A stretch of 64,000 nucleotides of DNA from assembly GCF_027887165.1 (NCBI RefSeq), contig NC_077228.1, forward strand, positions 206,995,479 to 207,059,478, in the 5' to 3' direction. Shown in pieces: positions 33,060 through 44,582 of the stretch. The notes under the pieces were generated by a model that ran no database searches, was not told the DNA's origin, and saw only the letters and a list, made by a program, of their open reading frames with translations. This DNA comes from Monodelphis domestica. Its lineage: Eukaryota > Chordata > Mammalia > Didelphimorphia > Didelphidae. A program made the position numbers and the translations under genes. The stretch's first letter is position 1. Each line of letters opens with the position of its first letter.

Positions 33060-33235
33060 TTTAAGATCTTTAGAAAATTTTATTTAATTAATTAACTTAG
33101 AATATTTTTCCATGGTTATATGATTCATATTCTTTCCCTTCCCTCCTCCCACTACCCTCCCATATCTGATGCACAATTCCACTGGGTTTTACATATGTCA
33201 TTTATCAAGACCCATTTCCATATTATTGATCTTAG
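33060..33235 (-). mobile_element. L1 3' end fragment
   Basis: TTTTCCATGGTTATATGATT and CAATTCCACTGGGTTTTACA. Confidence 0.8.
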
Positions 33236-33404
33236 ACAATTTGAAACATTAGTCCCCTCCCAGGAGCTTACCATATTAATGCTGAGAACTTCATGTAGAT
33301 AACCAATTGGCTCAGCCTGCCATGGCTCAGAAATGCCATCTTCAAGAGATCCATCAATTTCAGACTTCCCAATAAACTCCCACACATTTATGGACATATT
33401 ATCT
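33236..33404. other. Unassigned open segment
   Basis: On the minus strand this stays open (INVWEFIGKSEIDGSLEDG visible) and continues into flanking LINE sequence on both sides. No family recognised. Confidence 0.3.
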
Positions 33405-33520
33405 TCTTCAGGAAAATATAAGCTTATCAAGGGCAAGGATTGTTTCATTTTGGTTTTTGTACCTCCCTCACTTAGCATTGTGCCTGGAATCTAGCTGGTA
33501 CTTAATACATAATTTTTGAT
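33405..33520 (+). repeat. L2 LINE tail
   Basis: AAGGGCAAGGATTGTTTCAT then GCATTGTGCCTGGAATCTAG. Confidence 0.7.
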
Positions 33521-33529
33521 TGCTTGATT

Positions 33530-34045
33530 TCTGAGTAAGCTTCAATCTTGGGCATGCAGAGCTGTTCAGAGCTCTGTTTGAGATATAGTCAGATGTCTGA
33601 AGGGCCCTTTTCCCATGAGCAGTGAGTTGAAAAATCCAGGGAGGCTTTTTTTGGCCTCCAGTGCCCTGACACCCCTTTGGAGGGTCCCAGTAGAATATGC
33701 CTTGTCAAGGAAGAGGCAAAGAAAGTGCAAAGCTATTTGTGTCCTGTCCCTGGATCCTTAGTCTGTCAAAATAGCAGGTAAACACTTCCATACCACTGAT
33801 TGGAGGGCACTGGAATAAAATAGATCCAGTTATAGAACAGATTTTCTTTGTGCCCAACCTCAGGACCTGGTGATCCAAGTCAAACTGATCTTTGATTGAA
33901 AGATAGCCATTTCCCTACCTGCAGGATAGATTTGAGCTGGGGAGAGTCAGAGACTCCTTAAAATATCTCCGGCAAAGGTAGGCTTAAATCCATTGGTACA
34001 CTGGTAAATGATTAACAACCAACTCTGAAAAAGATATATGATGCA
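33530..34045. other. No recognised feature
   Basis: Unique-looking intron sequence. Confidence 0.45.
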
Positions 34046-34051
34046 CTTAAA

Positions 34052-34235
34052 AAAAAGAAACCCTAACCTTCTGTCTTAGAATCAATGCTAAGTATCAGTT
34101 CCAAGGTAGAAGAATGGTAAGAGCTAGGCAACTGGGGTTGTGACTTGCCAAGTATCACACAGCTAGGAAGTGTCTGAGGATCTCCTCTCTCTAGGCTGGT
34201 TCTCCATCCATTGACCCACCTTGCTGTTCCTCAAT
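34052..34235 (-). repeat. SINE1
   Basis: CCTAACCTTCTGTCTTAGAA and CACACAGCTAGGAAGTGTCT. Confidence 0.85.
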
Positions 34236-34239
34236 ACAC

Positions 34240-34800
34240 TTTTAAGTATAATATACATTATTAACATTTACTCCATCACTTTCTTAGGTTGAGATAATAA
34301 CAAAACAATTAACCAAGATCTGATTTATAGCATCTGCCAATTTCCAAGGTATAAATATTCACACTGAAAAATTAACATTGACTCTTGCACACCACTGGTT
34401 AAGCCCTGGTAGGCAAACCTACACCTGAAATATCAGGGATTTGTTATGATCTCTATTCAGGTCATCCAAACCATAATTCAAACTGTACTAGTAAAACCCA
34501 GAACTGCCTCGATCTCTCTGGAATCCTGGGGACCAGAAGAGATTTGGGTCTGGCGTTGGCCTCCCAGAGATTCTGGAGATGGGAAGTGAAAGGAGAATGT
34601 GAAAGGAAAGAGATATAGTTGCACAGAGAAGGAAGGATGAGGCTCAGATAGGTCCTACTAGAATGAGGGAGGAGTGGGGAGATAAGGAGAGCTGGGAAGC
34701 AAAGTTTCACAAGTTTTGTACCACATATATAAAACTGAATAGTTTGCCATAATTCAGTAATTATTTTATAATTCATAATTATTAGCACTATGGTAATAAT
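34240..34800. other. No recognised feature
   Basis: Unique-looking. A 116-codon minus-strand open frame at 34462-34812 has no recognisable motif. Confidence 0.4.
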
Positions 34801-34804
34801 AAGT

Positions 34805-35060
34805 GGGGGCAACTAGGTGGCACAGTGGATAGAGTGTTGGGTCTAGAGTTAGGAAGATTCTTTTTTCTGAGTTCAAATCTCAGACACTTATTAGCACAAG
34901 ACACTTACTATTTGACCTTGGGCAAGTCTCTTAACCTGCTTGCCTCAGTTTTCTCATTTGTAAAATGAGTTGGAGAAGGAAATGGCTAAGTATGTCCAAC
35001 TGTCAAAAAAACCTCAAATAGCATCATGAAGAGCTATATGCAATTGAACTGAACAACAAA
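34805..35060 (+). repeat. MAR1-type SINE
   Basis: GGCAACTAGGTGGCACAGTG head, AAAATGAGTTGGAGAAGGAA, ending AACTGAACAACAAAAAAATA with a second GAACAACAAAAAATA. Confidence 0.9.
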
Positions 35061-35244
35061 AAAATAATCAAGGTGAACAACAAAAAATAAAGCTCACATT
35101 TCTTTGGTGAACTTGAAGACTTATGGGAATAGACTGAGAGATGGAAGAAAGCTTAAAGTTGAGCTTTACAGCATCTTGTCCAACATCACATGAAGCTGTT
35201 ACCTTTTCTACTATGCCATATTTCCTTCTTTTAAATTCATTGCA

Positions 35245-35400
35245 TTTGAGCAATGAATTTGGAGTCTGAGGATAGTACTCCCAACTTCAAACCACATCTT
35301 TGCCATTTACATTTTTGTGACCTTGGACAAGTTATTTAACTTTTCTTTGCCTGGAGTGCTTCATTTGTAAAACCAGGGGGATTAACTAGATAGCCTGGAT
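35245..35400 (+). repeat. MIR3-type CORE-SINE
   Basis: GTGACCTTGGACAAGTTATT and GGGGGATTAACTAGATAGCC. Confidence 0.7.
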
Positions 35401-35707
35401 TAATGAGATAGGTAAGGTTATTTGAACTATATAGCAGAGTCACAAGTAGGGCAGGGCCATTGGGACTTTGTGTCAGGAAACTAAAATTTAAATGGTAATG
35501 ACAATACCATCCTAAGGCTTGTTTGCTTCCCCTGGCAGCTTTACCTTCAGGGGACCCACTCCATTCTATTCCTATTCCCCATGTCCCCTAGCAGTCCTCC
35601 AGCAGCATAAGGAACTGCAGTGTGTCCTCTCGCCTTGGTGCCTAAATTGGTGAGTTCTACCATTTTGTCCCCTATCCTTCCTCCCTACTTTTTCCTTCCC
35701 TACCCCT
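35401..35707. other. No recognised feature
   Basis: Unique-looking. Confidence 0.4.
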
Positions 35708-35905
35708 TGTGTAGACTTGAACTGTGGGCTTTCCAAGCACCAAACATTACTGTAATTCTTGAGATCACTACCTCTCCCTACTGGGGGGCACAATAGGCAG
35801 GGATGTTCTCCTTGTACTTCTCCCTCTTGTGAGAAAGGAGGATCCCTGGGGATAGATGCCAAAGAAAAGTGTAAGAAAATGGATAGAAGAGAAAGTCTGA
35901 CCATG
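35708..35905. repeat. Paired 190-bp repeat, copy A
   Basis: Starts GTGTAGACTTGAACTGTGG, contains GAGATCACTACCTCTCCCTA and GGAGGATCCCTGGGGATAGA, and ends AAGTGTAAGAAAATGGATAG. It matches copy B at 37546 in the same orientation, roughly 80-85 percent by eye. Family unknown. Confidence 0.75.
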
Positions 35906-35929
35906 CCATTGTATGAGTATGTGTTGTTT

Positions 35930-36068
35930 TTATAGATGAGGAAACTGAGGCTCAGAGGCTCAGAAAGATTAATTGACTTGCCTATATGATCACACAACTA
36001 GTTAGGTAGGACTTAAACTCTGTTCTTTTGACTCTAGAATAATTTTTCTTCCACTTTATCATATGGCC
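35930..36068 (-). repeat. MIR-type CORE-SINE
   Basis: ATAGATGAGGAAACTGAGGC and a TTTTCTTCCACTTTATCATA end. Confidence 0.75.
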
Positions 36069-36509
36069 TTTTTAGTACATAGAAGTTATCATTCATTAAT
36101 TTATTAGAAATAAAGATAACATGCTTACTTTAAAAAGAAATTTTTATTATTATCTTTTGTTTTCCCATTGCCTAGAGTTCCTCCAGTATTCCTTCCAGTA
36201 TTTCCTATCAGAGAATTATTCCTTGTAACTAAAAACTTTAAAGGAAAAGAGGGAGAAGGGAAAAAATTAGCACCAGTTAATATATTGAAAAACTTATTAA
36301 GTGCAATGTTCCACAAGTGTTAAAAGGTAGCTCTTCAAGGACTATTTATTTATGTTTGTATTTCCATCACTTAACATAGTACCTTGATTAATTAAGCAAT
36401 TAATTAAGTAATAATGCTTATGGATTTATTGATTCACTTGATCCTGGATTCCTCATCTCTGTAAAAAGAATATATATCTTCTCATAGTTCTTTTGGGCTT
36501 TTTTTTTTT
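36069..36509. other. Mostly unassigned
   Basis: AT-rich. GTTTGTATTTCCATCACTTA then ACATAGTACCTTG near 36352 may be an L2 tail. Confidence 0.4.
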
Positions 36510-36950
36510 TGGTGAAAGTTGTTCTTTCCATTTACTTTGATGTAGTCAGGTATATTGTTTCCTTGATTTGTTTACATGACTGCATCAGTTCATGTAAATC
36601 TTTTTGTGCTTTTCTGCATTGATTATGTGTGTAATTTCTTGTAGCATATTAATATTCTATTACATTCATGAGCTACAATTTGTTTAGTCATTACCCAATT
36701 GATGGGCATCTTCATTGCTTCCAGTTTTTTGCTACTACAAAAAATGTTGATATATATTTTGGAACCTTTATTTTTTTATCAGTGACTTCCTTGGGGCATA
36801 TACTAGCAAAAGAATCTCAAAAGTCAAAAGGTATGGACATTTTAGCTACTTTCATAATTCTGTATTGCTTTCCAGAATGGTCATATTAATCCATTGCTCA
36901 ACCAATAATGCTAATGATTCATTGTGCCTCTCTTACCCTTCCCTTCTTTT
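36510..36950 (-). mobile_element. L1 3' UTR relic, old
   Basis: CAATTTGTTTAGTCATTACC, CAGTTTTTTGCTACTACAAA and TTGCTTTCCAGAATGGTCAT. Confidence 0.75.
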
Positions 36951-37017
36951 GTCATTTTTGCCAATTGTCTGAATGCATGGCAAAACCTTAGAGTTTACAT
37001 AACATGCTTCTTAACTC

Positions 37018-37262
37018 TGTTGTTTAGTTGACTCAGTTATGTTCTACTCTTTGTGACCTCTTTTGGGGTTTTTTTTGGTAAAAGTATTGGAATGGTTTAC
37101 CATTTCCTTCTCCCGCTCATTTTACAGATGAGGAAATTGAGGCAAACAGGGTTAAATGACTTGCCATGGGATACATAGCTAGTAAGTGTCTGAGTCTAGT
37201 GAATTTGGGTCTTCCTGATTTCATGTCTGGGACACTATCTGCTTCACTACCTGGTTGCCCTT
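37018..37262 (-). repeat. MAR1-type SINE
   Basis: TGTTGTTTAGTTGACTCAGT, TTTTACAGATGAGGAAATTG, ending ACTACCTGGTTGCCC. Confidence 0.85.
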
Positions 37263-37545
37263 ATTCTTCTTAAGGATTTTTTTGGATCAATGGGAAATTA
37301 AGATTATATTACTACTCTAAGATTTCTAAATATATTCCACCAAATGAATCCACAAGGTATCTATCTCTCTGTATTCTAATTATTGCCAAATAACTTAATA
37401 ACAAAACAAACCTAATACTACCAAGCAAGGCTTTGCTTATTGTTTGAAACAGAGGAGCATCTTCATTTGGTTATTCAACTCCAGACATCCTAGGGAGAGA
37501 GAATGTATCCTAAATATGTTAGAGAGTATTTCCTCACTGAAAATA

Positions 37546-37745
37546 GTGTGTAGACTCGAACTGTGGATTTTCCAGGCACCAAGCATTACTGAAATTTTTG
37601 AGATCATTGTGAAGGTCGCCACCTCTCCCTACTTGGGGTGCGACAGGCAGGGGTCGTAGTCTTTCTTCTTGAACTTCTACTTGTGAGAAGGGAGGATCCC
37701 TGGGGACAGATGCCAAAGAAAAGTGTAAGAAAATGAGTAGAAGAG
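37546..37745. repeat. Paired 190-bp repeat, copy B
   Basis: GTGTAGACTCGAACTGTGG, GGTCGCCACCTCTCCCTACT, GGAGGATCCCTGGGGACAGA and AAGTGTAAGAAAATGAGTAG, about 1.84 kb downstream of copy A in the same orientation. On the minus strand both copies show an acceptor-like TTTGGCATCTNTCCCCAG. Confidence 0.75.
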
Positions 37746-38279
37746 GATTTTTCCAATTGAAATCTCCTTTTCTCTAACCCTTCACCCCAATGAGGGCCTC
37801 CAGTTTTTATCACCCATTTTCAGCTGTGCTTATCCTCTTGCTCTTGTTTTGAGGAAAAGCCAGGAAGTTCCCACAAGAACCACAGCTCATGAATCAGCAG
37901 ACAGATAATTATCAAGGGGAATGAGAGTGGGCAGCTTCAGGAATAAGCCATTCTAACCTCCCTTCTGCCCACAGAGCTGGTGTGGTTTTTTATCCCATCT
38001 CCCTTCTTTTGAAACTCTGCCAGATCCCTCAACGAGCCTTTAATGGAGGTTAAGACACCAGGGTGAACCGGAGGTGGATTGGGGAATGACCCACTTGGAC
38101 TCTCCTAGCTTGATAATGCCAGCCATTGGCATAAATATGTTTTTAAGTTCCCAAGTGAAATTTTGTCAAAACTGTTTCTTCCCTCTATGTCCATAGCTTT
38201 TCTAGAAACGTCTTCATTGTATCCCAAGACTATACTTTCCTTTTTTAATGGGTCCTGGAGCAAGTATTTCCCAAGAGAC
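37746..38279. other. No recognised feature
   Basis: Unique-looking intron sequence. Confidence 0.45.
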
Positions 38280-38550
38280 AGCATGATATATTGGGAAAAC
38301 ACTGGAGGGTCTGGATTTGAATCTGAGCTTAGAAGCTTAACACTTGTATGCCTTTGGCAAAACCACTTAAAGTGAAGAGCTTAAACTAAGTAATTTTAAA
38401 ATTCTCTTCAGGCTCTAACTCCTGTGATCTACTACTAGACATTAAATACTCTGGAGGCAGGTATTATGTCTGATTTAAAATTTGCATCTTTTCAGCACTT
38501 ACCATAACAATCTGTACAGTAGACCTTTAATAAATATTGATTGATAGTGA
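38280..38550 (+). repeat. MIR3-type SINE then L2 tail
   Basis: CAGCATGATATATTGGGAAA, then GAGGCAGGTATTATGTCTGA and CTTTAATAAATATTGATTGA. Confidence 0.65.
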
Positions 38551-38726
38551 ATTGTTACATCATGTCGAAAGAGGTCATTCCCAACACCAAACCAAGTTCA
38601 AAAGTAATTATGAAATGTTTAACAAAATAAATTAAAATATAATACAATATAGATAATGTTAATTTGCAGCTCCTAAAGTCAATATTCATCTGTTTCTATT
38701 TGATACCACTTAGTAGAACATGGTGG

Positions 38727-38985
38727 GGGCAGTTAGATGTTGCCATAGATAGAATAGATAGAATGCCAGCCTTGAAATCAAGAGGACCTGAGTTCAAATA
38801 TAGTCTCAGATACTTACTAGCCTTGTGACTCTGGGCAAGTTATTTAACCCTGTTTGTCTCTGTTTCTTCAACTGTAAAATGAGCTGGAGAAGGAAATGGC
38901 AAACCACTCCAGTGTCTTTGCCAAGAATACCCCAAATTGGGTCATAAAGAGTGAGACACAACTGAAACAACTGAACAACAATAAG
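38727..38985 (+). repeat. MAR1-type SINE
   Basis: AATGAGCTGGAGAAGGAAAT, CCAAATTGGGTCATAAAGAG and CTGAAACAACTGAACAACAA. Confidence 0.9.
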
Positions 38986-38989
38986 TAGA

Positions 38990-39168
38990 TAGTGGTATGG
39001 AAAGTAGAAATGCCCTGGATTTGAGTCAGGGCACCTGGTTCTAATCCTGGCTCTACCACTTTCCACCTGTGTGACATTGGGCATTTAATCTTTTGACCTC
39101 TTTTACCTCATCCATAGAACTTGGATGTTTGATGAGTTAACTTCCAGCTTTAAATTTATAATCTGTCC
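38990..39168 (+). repeat. MIR3-type CORE-SINE
   Basis: CTGGCTCTACCACTTTCCAC and TGTGTGACATTGGGCATTTA. Confidence 0.75.
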
Positions 39169-40495
39169 AATGTCATTCCAATCACTCAGAATAGGGAATT
39201 TGCATCTCTGATACCTGTGGTTCAGTGCATTTTTCTAATTCAAGATTAATTTTGCTTGCAAGGAAAATCTCACCATCAAGGAAACAAATCCATTGGAATG
39301 GATGACAAAAACTGAAACTATCTAGCCTGGACTTTTACTTGACTAAAGACAAGTGACTGCTAGACTTTTCTTGAGGGTCACCTTTGGGATCCTAAAATTT
39401 CTAGTTGGGCTGATGACTTGGGTTATTAACAAACTGTTTTATAGGTTTTCAAGTGCTAGAATCCAAAGATTTAAGTACTGTATATTGAAGATAGACTTAC
39501 ATGCTTGCTCTTCCTGGGAATGATTAGGAGTTAGTGGCAAAAGGCAATGAGTCACACTTTTCTGGGCCAGATGCTTCTAAGAAAAAAATATGATATTTTG
39601 AGACTCTAAGGTTTCTAAAATAAATAAATAAATTTGGCTCTCAGAGTCTTATTTCCAAGTGAACGCCTGGACAAAAAGGGAGGCAGGATGGATTGCTTCT
39701 GACAACATTGCTATGCACAACAAAGATGTGAAATGAGGTCAGGAGGTGAAATAGTTTCAGAAATGGAAAGCTGGGTTTCAAGGAAGGTCATCAGGAGGAC
39801 AAGGCTGGGTTAGGGGAAATTTTGGAAGAACTGCCCAAGTCTTGGCTGGATGTTGTTTTGTGGCTATATTGGTGACTTTTCCTGTCTCTAAAGACCTTCT
39901 CTTATGGTGATCCAATCAAGTTGGTCTGTTTTTTGAAGACTGGTCTTATTAAGTCTTCAAAGAACTGGTCACCTCCAGCCCTTCAAAGGACATCAGCCAC
40001 ACCAATTCATATGAAACCTTGACTAAGGTGGGAGAGACTGTGATCTGCATAGTTAGAAGGGATCTTTAGAAAAGTTAAAGTATTTATTGGAACCTAATAT
40101 TGGCACCGTGGAGTCAAGAAAATCATCACACACTACTGAAATGATTGAACAAATATCTGGATGGTCAAGATTCCCTAAAAATATACTATACTGAAGCATG
40201 TAAATAACCCAGGCAGCAGATGGGACAATTATTGATGATATTTCCCAGCATTCCAAGTAGATTTGAATTTAAAGCATTCTAGCCATTTGGGAGAAGTAGT
40301 CACAATGCTTTGGATCTATAATGAGGTTAGGATATCAAGTATTTTTTGACAAGAAGCTAAAATTTAGAGGACAGGGACCACACCATTCTAGAGATCTCTT
40401 GTCCCCTCTCAAAGTTAGGCAAAGTGGTACTCATTATTAACTTCTTACAGTCACTTTCCCACCAGAGTGGAGCTGGAAGGAATCTTATCTTTTGT
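39169..40495. other. Longest repeat-poor stretch of intron 1
   Basis: About 1.3 kb with no repeat I can identify and no exon. A short (AAAT)n lies near 39620. Confidence 0.45.
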
Positions 40496-40744
40496 TCATC
40501 GGTCTTTAGTTGTGTTTGACTCTTCATGACCTCATTTGTTTTTTTTTTTGGCAAAGATATTGATGTGGTTGGCCATTTTCTTCTCCAGGTCATTTGATAG
40601 ATGATAAAGCAGAGGCAGAAAGGTTTAAGTGACTTATCCTTGGTCCCACAGCCAGTAAATATCTGAGGCCAAATTCAAACTCAGGAAGAGGAATCTTCTT
40701 GAATCCAGGACCTGCAGTCTATATACTGTGCCACCTAACTGTCC
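40496..40744 (-). repeat. MAR1-type SINE
   Basis: GTGTTTGACTCTTCATGACC, GCAAAGATATTGATGTGG, ending GCCACCTAACTGTCC. Confidence 0.82.
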
Positions 40745-40885
40745 AAGGGGATCTTAGAAATTATCTAATCCAAATGTCTCATTTTATGAGGAAAGAATCT
40801 GAGGCCCAGACAAGATCAAACACACATAAACAGTTAAGTAGAAGAGTCAGGATTCAAACCCATGCCCTCTGACCAACTCCCTCCA
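40745..40885 (-). repeat. MIR3-type CORE-SINE
   Basis: GGGGATCTTAGAAATTATCT then GAATCTGAGGCCCAGACAAG. Confidence 0.72.
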
Positions 40886-40934
40886 CCCCCAATCCCACTG
40901 AACTTGTCTTATAGTACTAACTTTGCCTTTTTTT

Positions 40935-41145
40935 CTTTTTTACATTTAAATTTAATTTATTTTTTCTCTATTATATGTAAACACAATTTAAAAAATGTTT
41001 TAGAAAAACGTTTGATTTCCATGTTCTCTCCTTCCCTACTTCCCTTCCCTCCTCCTTGAGAAGGCAAACATTTTGGTATAGATTATACATGTGCAGTCAT
41101 GCAAAACATTTCCTTGTCAACCATGTTCATTGCCTTGTTTCTTAA
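40935..41145 (-). mobile_element. L1 3' end fragment
   Basis: CCTCCTTGAGAAGGCAAACA and CAGTCATGCAAAACATTTCC. Confidence 0.7.
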
Positions 41146-41284
41146 AAAAAAAAGAATAGAAAAAGGTAAAGAAATTAAATGTGATAAGGATCATGGCAAA
41201 TTTTGGCCATGCTGAACATAATAGGTACCCATAGATGCTTATTCCTTTTCCCCCAAAACTTTTTCAACTAAAGTACCCCCTCCA

Positions 41285-41405
41285 GTGGGTTGTTTCTTCC
41301 ATTAGAAAATAAATTCTTAAAGGGCAGGGTTTTGAGTTTTTTATTTGTAGTTCTAGCACTTAGTATAGTGCTTGGCTCATAGTAGGTGCTTAATGAATTC
41401 TCATT
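41285..41405 (+). repeat. L2 LINE tail
   Basis: TAAAGGGCAGGGTTTTGAGT and GTGCTTGGCTCATAGTAGGT. Confidence 0.75.
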
Positions 41406-41634
41406 CATCCATATCCAATATAAATTACAACAATTTTTACATTATTAATAGTTACATTGTTAACTGTAACCGTTTCTTAAAAGAAAAATGTTCAGCAAAA
41501 ACAACTAACTCATCTGCACTTTCTGACAATATATGTTCTCTGTTCCATCTCCACGCCTGTCCCTTTTCCCAAAAAGGGAGGATTTAGTTGTGCATTTTCC
41601 CAGCTCTTTTGTCAGTTAAATGTAGTTGTTATCA

Positions 41635-41962
41635 TTTCTGAGCATTTGGTTTTATTCTTTCCATTTGTCTTTAATTGGTTATGCATGGTATTTGACTACA
41701 CATAGTGCTAGTGTTCTCTCTAAATGTAATATATGCTAGGTTATGTGGAGTTTTCTTGTTTCTGCTTACTTTATTTACTATGCCAATTCACAGAAATCTT
41801 CCCAAGCTTCTCTGGGTCTTTCATATTCATCATTTCTTAGGAGTGTCATTTTTATTTTTATTTATGTACCTCAATTTGTTTAGCCATTCCCCAATCTGAT
41901 TGATGTCTGCTTTCTTTCTAGTTCTTTGCCCAAAAGTGCTGCTATGAATATTTTGGTGTTTA
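41635..41962 (-). mobile_element. L1 3' UTR relic, old
   Basis: ACCTCAATTTGTTTAGCCAT then CCCCAATCTGATTGATG and TAGTTCTTTGCCCAAAAGTG. Confidence 0.65.
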
Positions 41963-42300
41963 TGGGGCAGCTAGGTGGCTTAGTGGATAGAATACTGGAC
42001 TTGGGGTTAGAAAGACCTGAGTTCAAATATAGCCTGTTACTTACTAGCTACAGGGGACCTTGGGCAAATCGTTTAACTTCTGTTTGCCTCAATGTCCTCA
42101 ACTGTAAAATGGTGGTAAAAATAGCACCAACCTGAATCTTCTAATTTCAGAAAATATATGTTGGAAATAGTTATTACATGGAATTGGGAAAATAAAATAT
42201 TTTTGAATAAATTTTTTTTAAAATAGCACTAATACCTCCAGGTTGTTGTGAGGATCAAACAAGATGATATTTATAAAGTACTTAGCACAGTGCCTGGCAC
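41963..42300 (+). repeat. MIR-type CORE-SINE with L1 insertion
   Basis: GGGGCAGCTAGGTGGCTTAG head, CAGGTTGTTGTGAGGATCAA and TTAGCACAGTGCCTGGCACA tail. Confidence 0.8.
42131..42218 (+). mobile_element. Very short 5'-truncated L1 insertion
   Basis: About 88 bp of L1 3' end with target duplications TAAAAATAGCACCAA (42116) and TAAAATAGCACTAA (42219). Confidence 0.7.
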
Positions 42301-42302
42301 AT

Positions 42303-42305
42303 TAC

Positions 42306-42338
<33 letters not shown>

Positions 42339-42345
42339 TATATTT
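42303..42345 (+). repeat. (TA)n microsatellite
   Basis: Continuous TA dinucleotides at the tail of the preceding SINE. Confidence 0.95.
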
Positions 42346-42769
42346 CTAGCTATTATCATTTATTTTATTTTGATTCTTAGACTTTTATTGATTATTTTAT
42401 TTTTAAATTTATTATTTATTTTATGTTTTCTTTTTATTCTCAGCCTCCCTGAGGTACATGCCTACAAGTAGGATCTCTGAGGCAGAGAGAATAAGAGCCT
42501 GCCTTTAGTGTTAACTGTTCTCCCTTGGGATGGAAAGGGGAGAAATCTAATCAATCCACCAATAGGTATCTAACTCTGCCTCCAGCCATGTCTGATGCCA
42601 TACTGGATACTGAGTGGAGTGGAGTAGCCTGACATAATTTAGACATAGAGAACAATAGTGTTATATTTGCCCAAGTACCATGTGGAAACAATTAGTTGTA
42701 AAATCCATAGTGGAGATTTAGGTGTTGTGGAAATATTCTAGTCTAAAGACCCTGGTTGTAATTCTGATT
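42346..42769. other. No recognised feature
   Basis: AT-rich start, otherwise unique-looking. Confidence 0.4.
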
Positions 42770-42868
42770 CTACTAAACTCCTTGAGGGCAGGCACTACAC
42801 CATATTTATCTTTGGGTCTCTGATGTAGGTTGTCTTGAATATAGTAAATATATCCTTAATAAATGATT
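42770..42868 (+). repeat. L2 LINE tail
   Basis: CTCCTTGAGGGCAGGCACTA and TATCCTTAATAAATGATTAG. Confidence 0.7.
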
Positions 42869-43035
42869 AGCCCAATTAATTAATTCAATCCTAATTGAAT
42901 TTTAATTTGATTATTAGTTGCATCATCTTGACTAGGGAAGAAGGGGGAGGAGCAGAATAAACATTTATTACCTCCACTATATGCCAGGAGCACTTTATAA
43001 ATATTTTCCTTAATTGATTCTTAGAATAACCCTGG

Positions 43036-43232
43036 AGGAGCACCCAGGTAGCTCAGTGGATTGAGAGCCAGGTATAGAGATGGGAAGTCCTTGGTTCAAA
43101 TGTGGCTTCAGTTACTTCCTAGGTGTGTAGCCCTGGGCAAGTCACTTAACTCCAGTTGCTTAGCCCCTGCCACTCTTCTTCGAGGAACCAATATTCAATA
43201 TTGATTAGAAGGTAAGAATAAAAAAACAACCA
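43036..43232 (+). repeat. SINE1 in the split CORE-SINE
   Basis: GTAGCTCAGTGGATTGAGAG to GGAACCAATATTCAATATTG. Confidence 0.85.
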
Positions 43233-43313
43233 ACCAACCATGGGAGGTAAGTACCGTTATTATCTCTATTTTGTAGTTGAACAAACTAAAGCAGATAAAG
43301 GTTAAGAAATTTA

Positions 43314-44265
43314 TTTCGATATGAATAAGCAGTTTTCAGATGAAGAAATCAAAGTTTTTGATAGTCATATAAAAATATTCTAAATCCCTCTTGATTCGAG
43401 AAATGCAAATTAAAACAACTCTGAGGTACCACATCACACCTATCAGATTGGCCAATAAGACAATAAAGGAAAATGATAAATGTTGGAGGGGATATAGCAA
43501 AAAAAAAAAGGAGGATAATGCATTGCTGGTGGAATTGTGAACTGATCCAACCATTCTGGAGAGCAATTTGGAAATATGCCCAGAGGACTATAAAACTATG
43601 AATACTCTTTGAGCCAGTACTACCAAATACTAGATCTATATCCCAGGGAGATAAAAAAATAGTGGAAAGGACCTACTTATAAAAATATTAATAGCTGTTC
43701 TTTTTGTAGTGGCAAAGAATCAGAAACTAAAGGGATATCTATCAATTGGGGAATGGCTAAATAAATTGTGGTATCTGATAGTGATATTGTGATGTAAGTA
43801 ATGATGACCAGGATAATTTCAGAAAGGGCTGGAGAGACTTTCATGGACTGATGCAGAGTCAAATAAGCAGAACCAGGAATACATTGTATACAGTAACAGC
43901 AATATTGTGGGATGATCAACTGTTATAGACAGTACAATGATCTAGGACAATTCTGAGGGATTTAGGACAAAGAGTGCTACTCACCTCTGGAGAAAACTGT
44001 TGGAGTCAGAATGCAGATGAAAGCATATGATTTTTCAATTATTTATTTGGGTTTATGTTTTAGGGTTTGGTTTTATAAGATTATTCACTTATAAAAATGA
44101 TAAATATGGAAATATGTTTTGCATGATAATACATGTATAATCCAGATAAAATCACCTGTAGCATTGCGAGGGGGAAGGAAAGAGAGGAAGAGAGAAAAGT
44201 TTAATCATATAATTTAGGAAAACTTGTATGGAAATTTATTATTACATGTCATTTATAAAAATAAA
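43314..44265 (+). mobile_element. L1 3' UTR insertion, about 950 bp
   Basis: Sense marsupial L1 3' end (GAGGTACCACATCACACCTA, GGTGGAATTGTGAACTGATC, CAATTGGGGAATGGCTAAAT, ATGTTTTGCATGATAATACA). AAGAAATTT repeats at both junctions (43305 and 44267). Confidence 0.88.
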
Positions 44266-44331
44266 AGAAATTTGCCTTTAGTTAACATAGCTAAAAGGCA
44301 ATGAGTTTAATATTTGAACTTGAGTCTTCCT

Positions 44332-44582
44332 GAGGGCCTCTAGGTGGCTCAGTTAAAAGAGGACCATGCCTAGAGTCAGGAAGTCTTATGTTCCCGAGTT
44401 CAAATCTGGCCTCAGACACTTAATAGCTTTGTAACTTCTGGCAAGTCACTTAACTCTGTTGACCTCAGTTTTCACATTTGTCAAATAAGCTGGAGAAGAA
44501 AATGACAAACCACTCCTTCTTTGTCAGGAAAACCCCAAATGAGGTCTTGAAGAATAAGGACATGACTGAAAATGACTAAAAT
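44332..44582 (+). repeat. MAR1-type SINE in the split CORE-SINE
   Basis: CCTCTAGGTGGCTCAGTTAA head, GGAAAACCCCAAATGAGGTC and GACATGACTGAAAATGAC tail. Confidence 0.85.
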
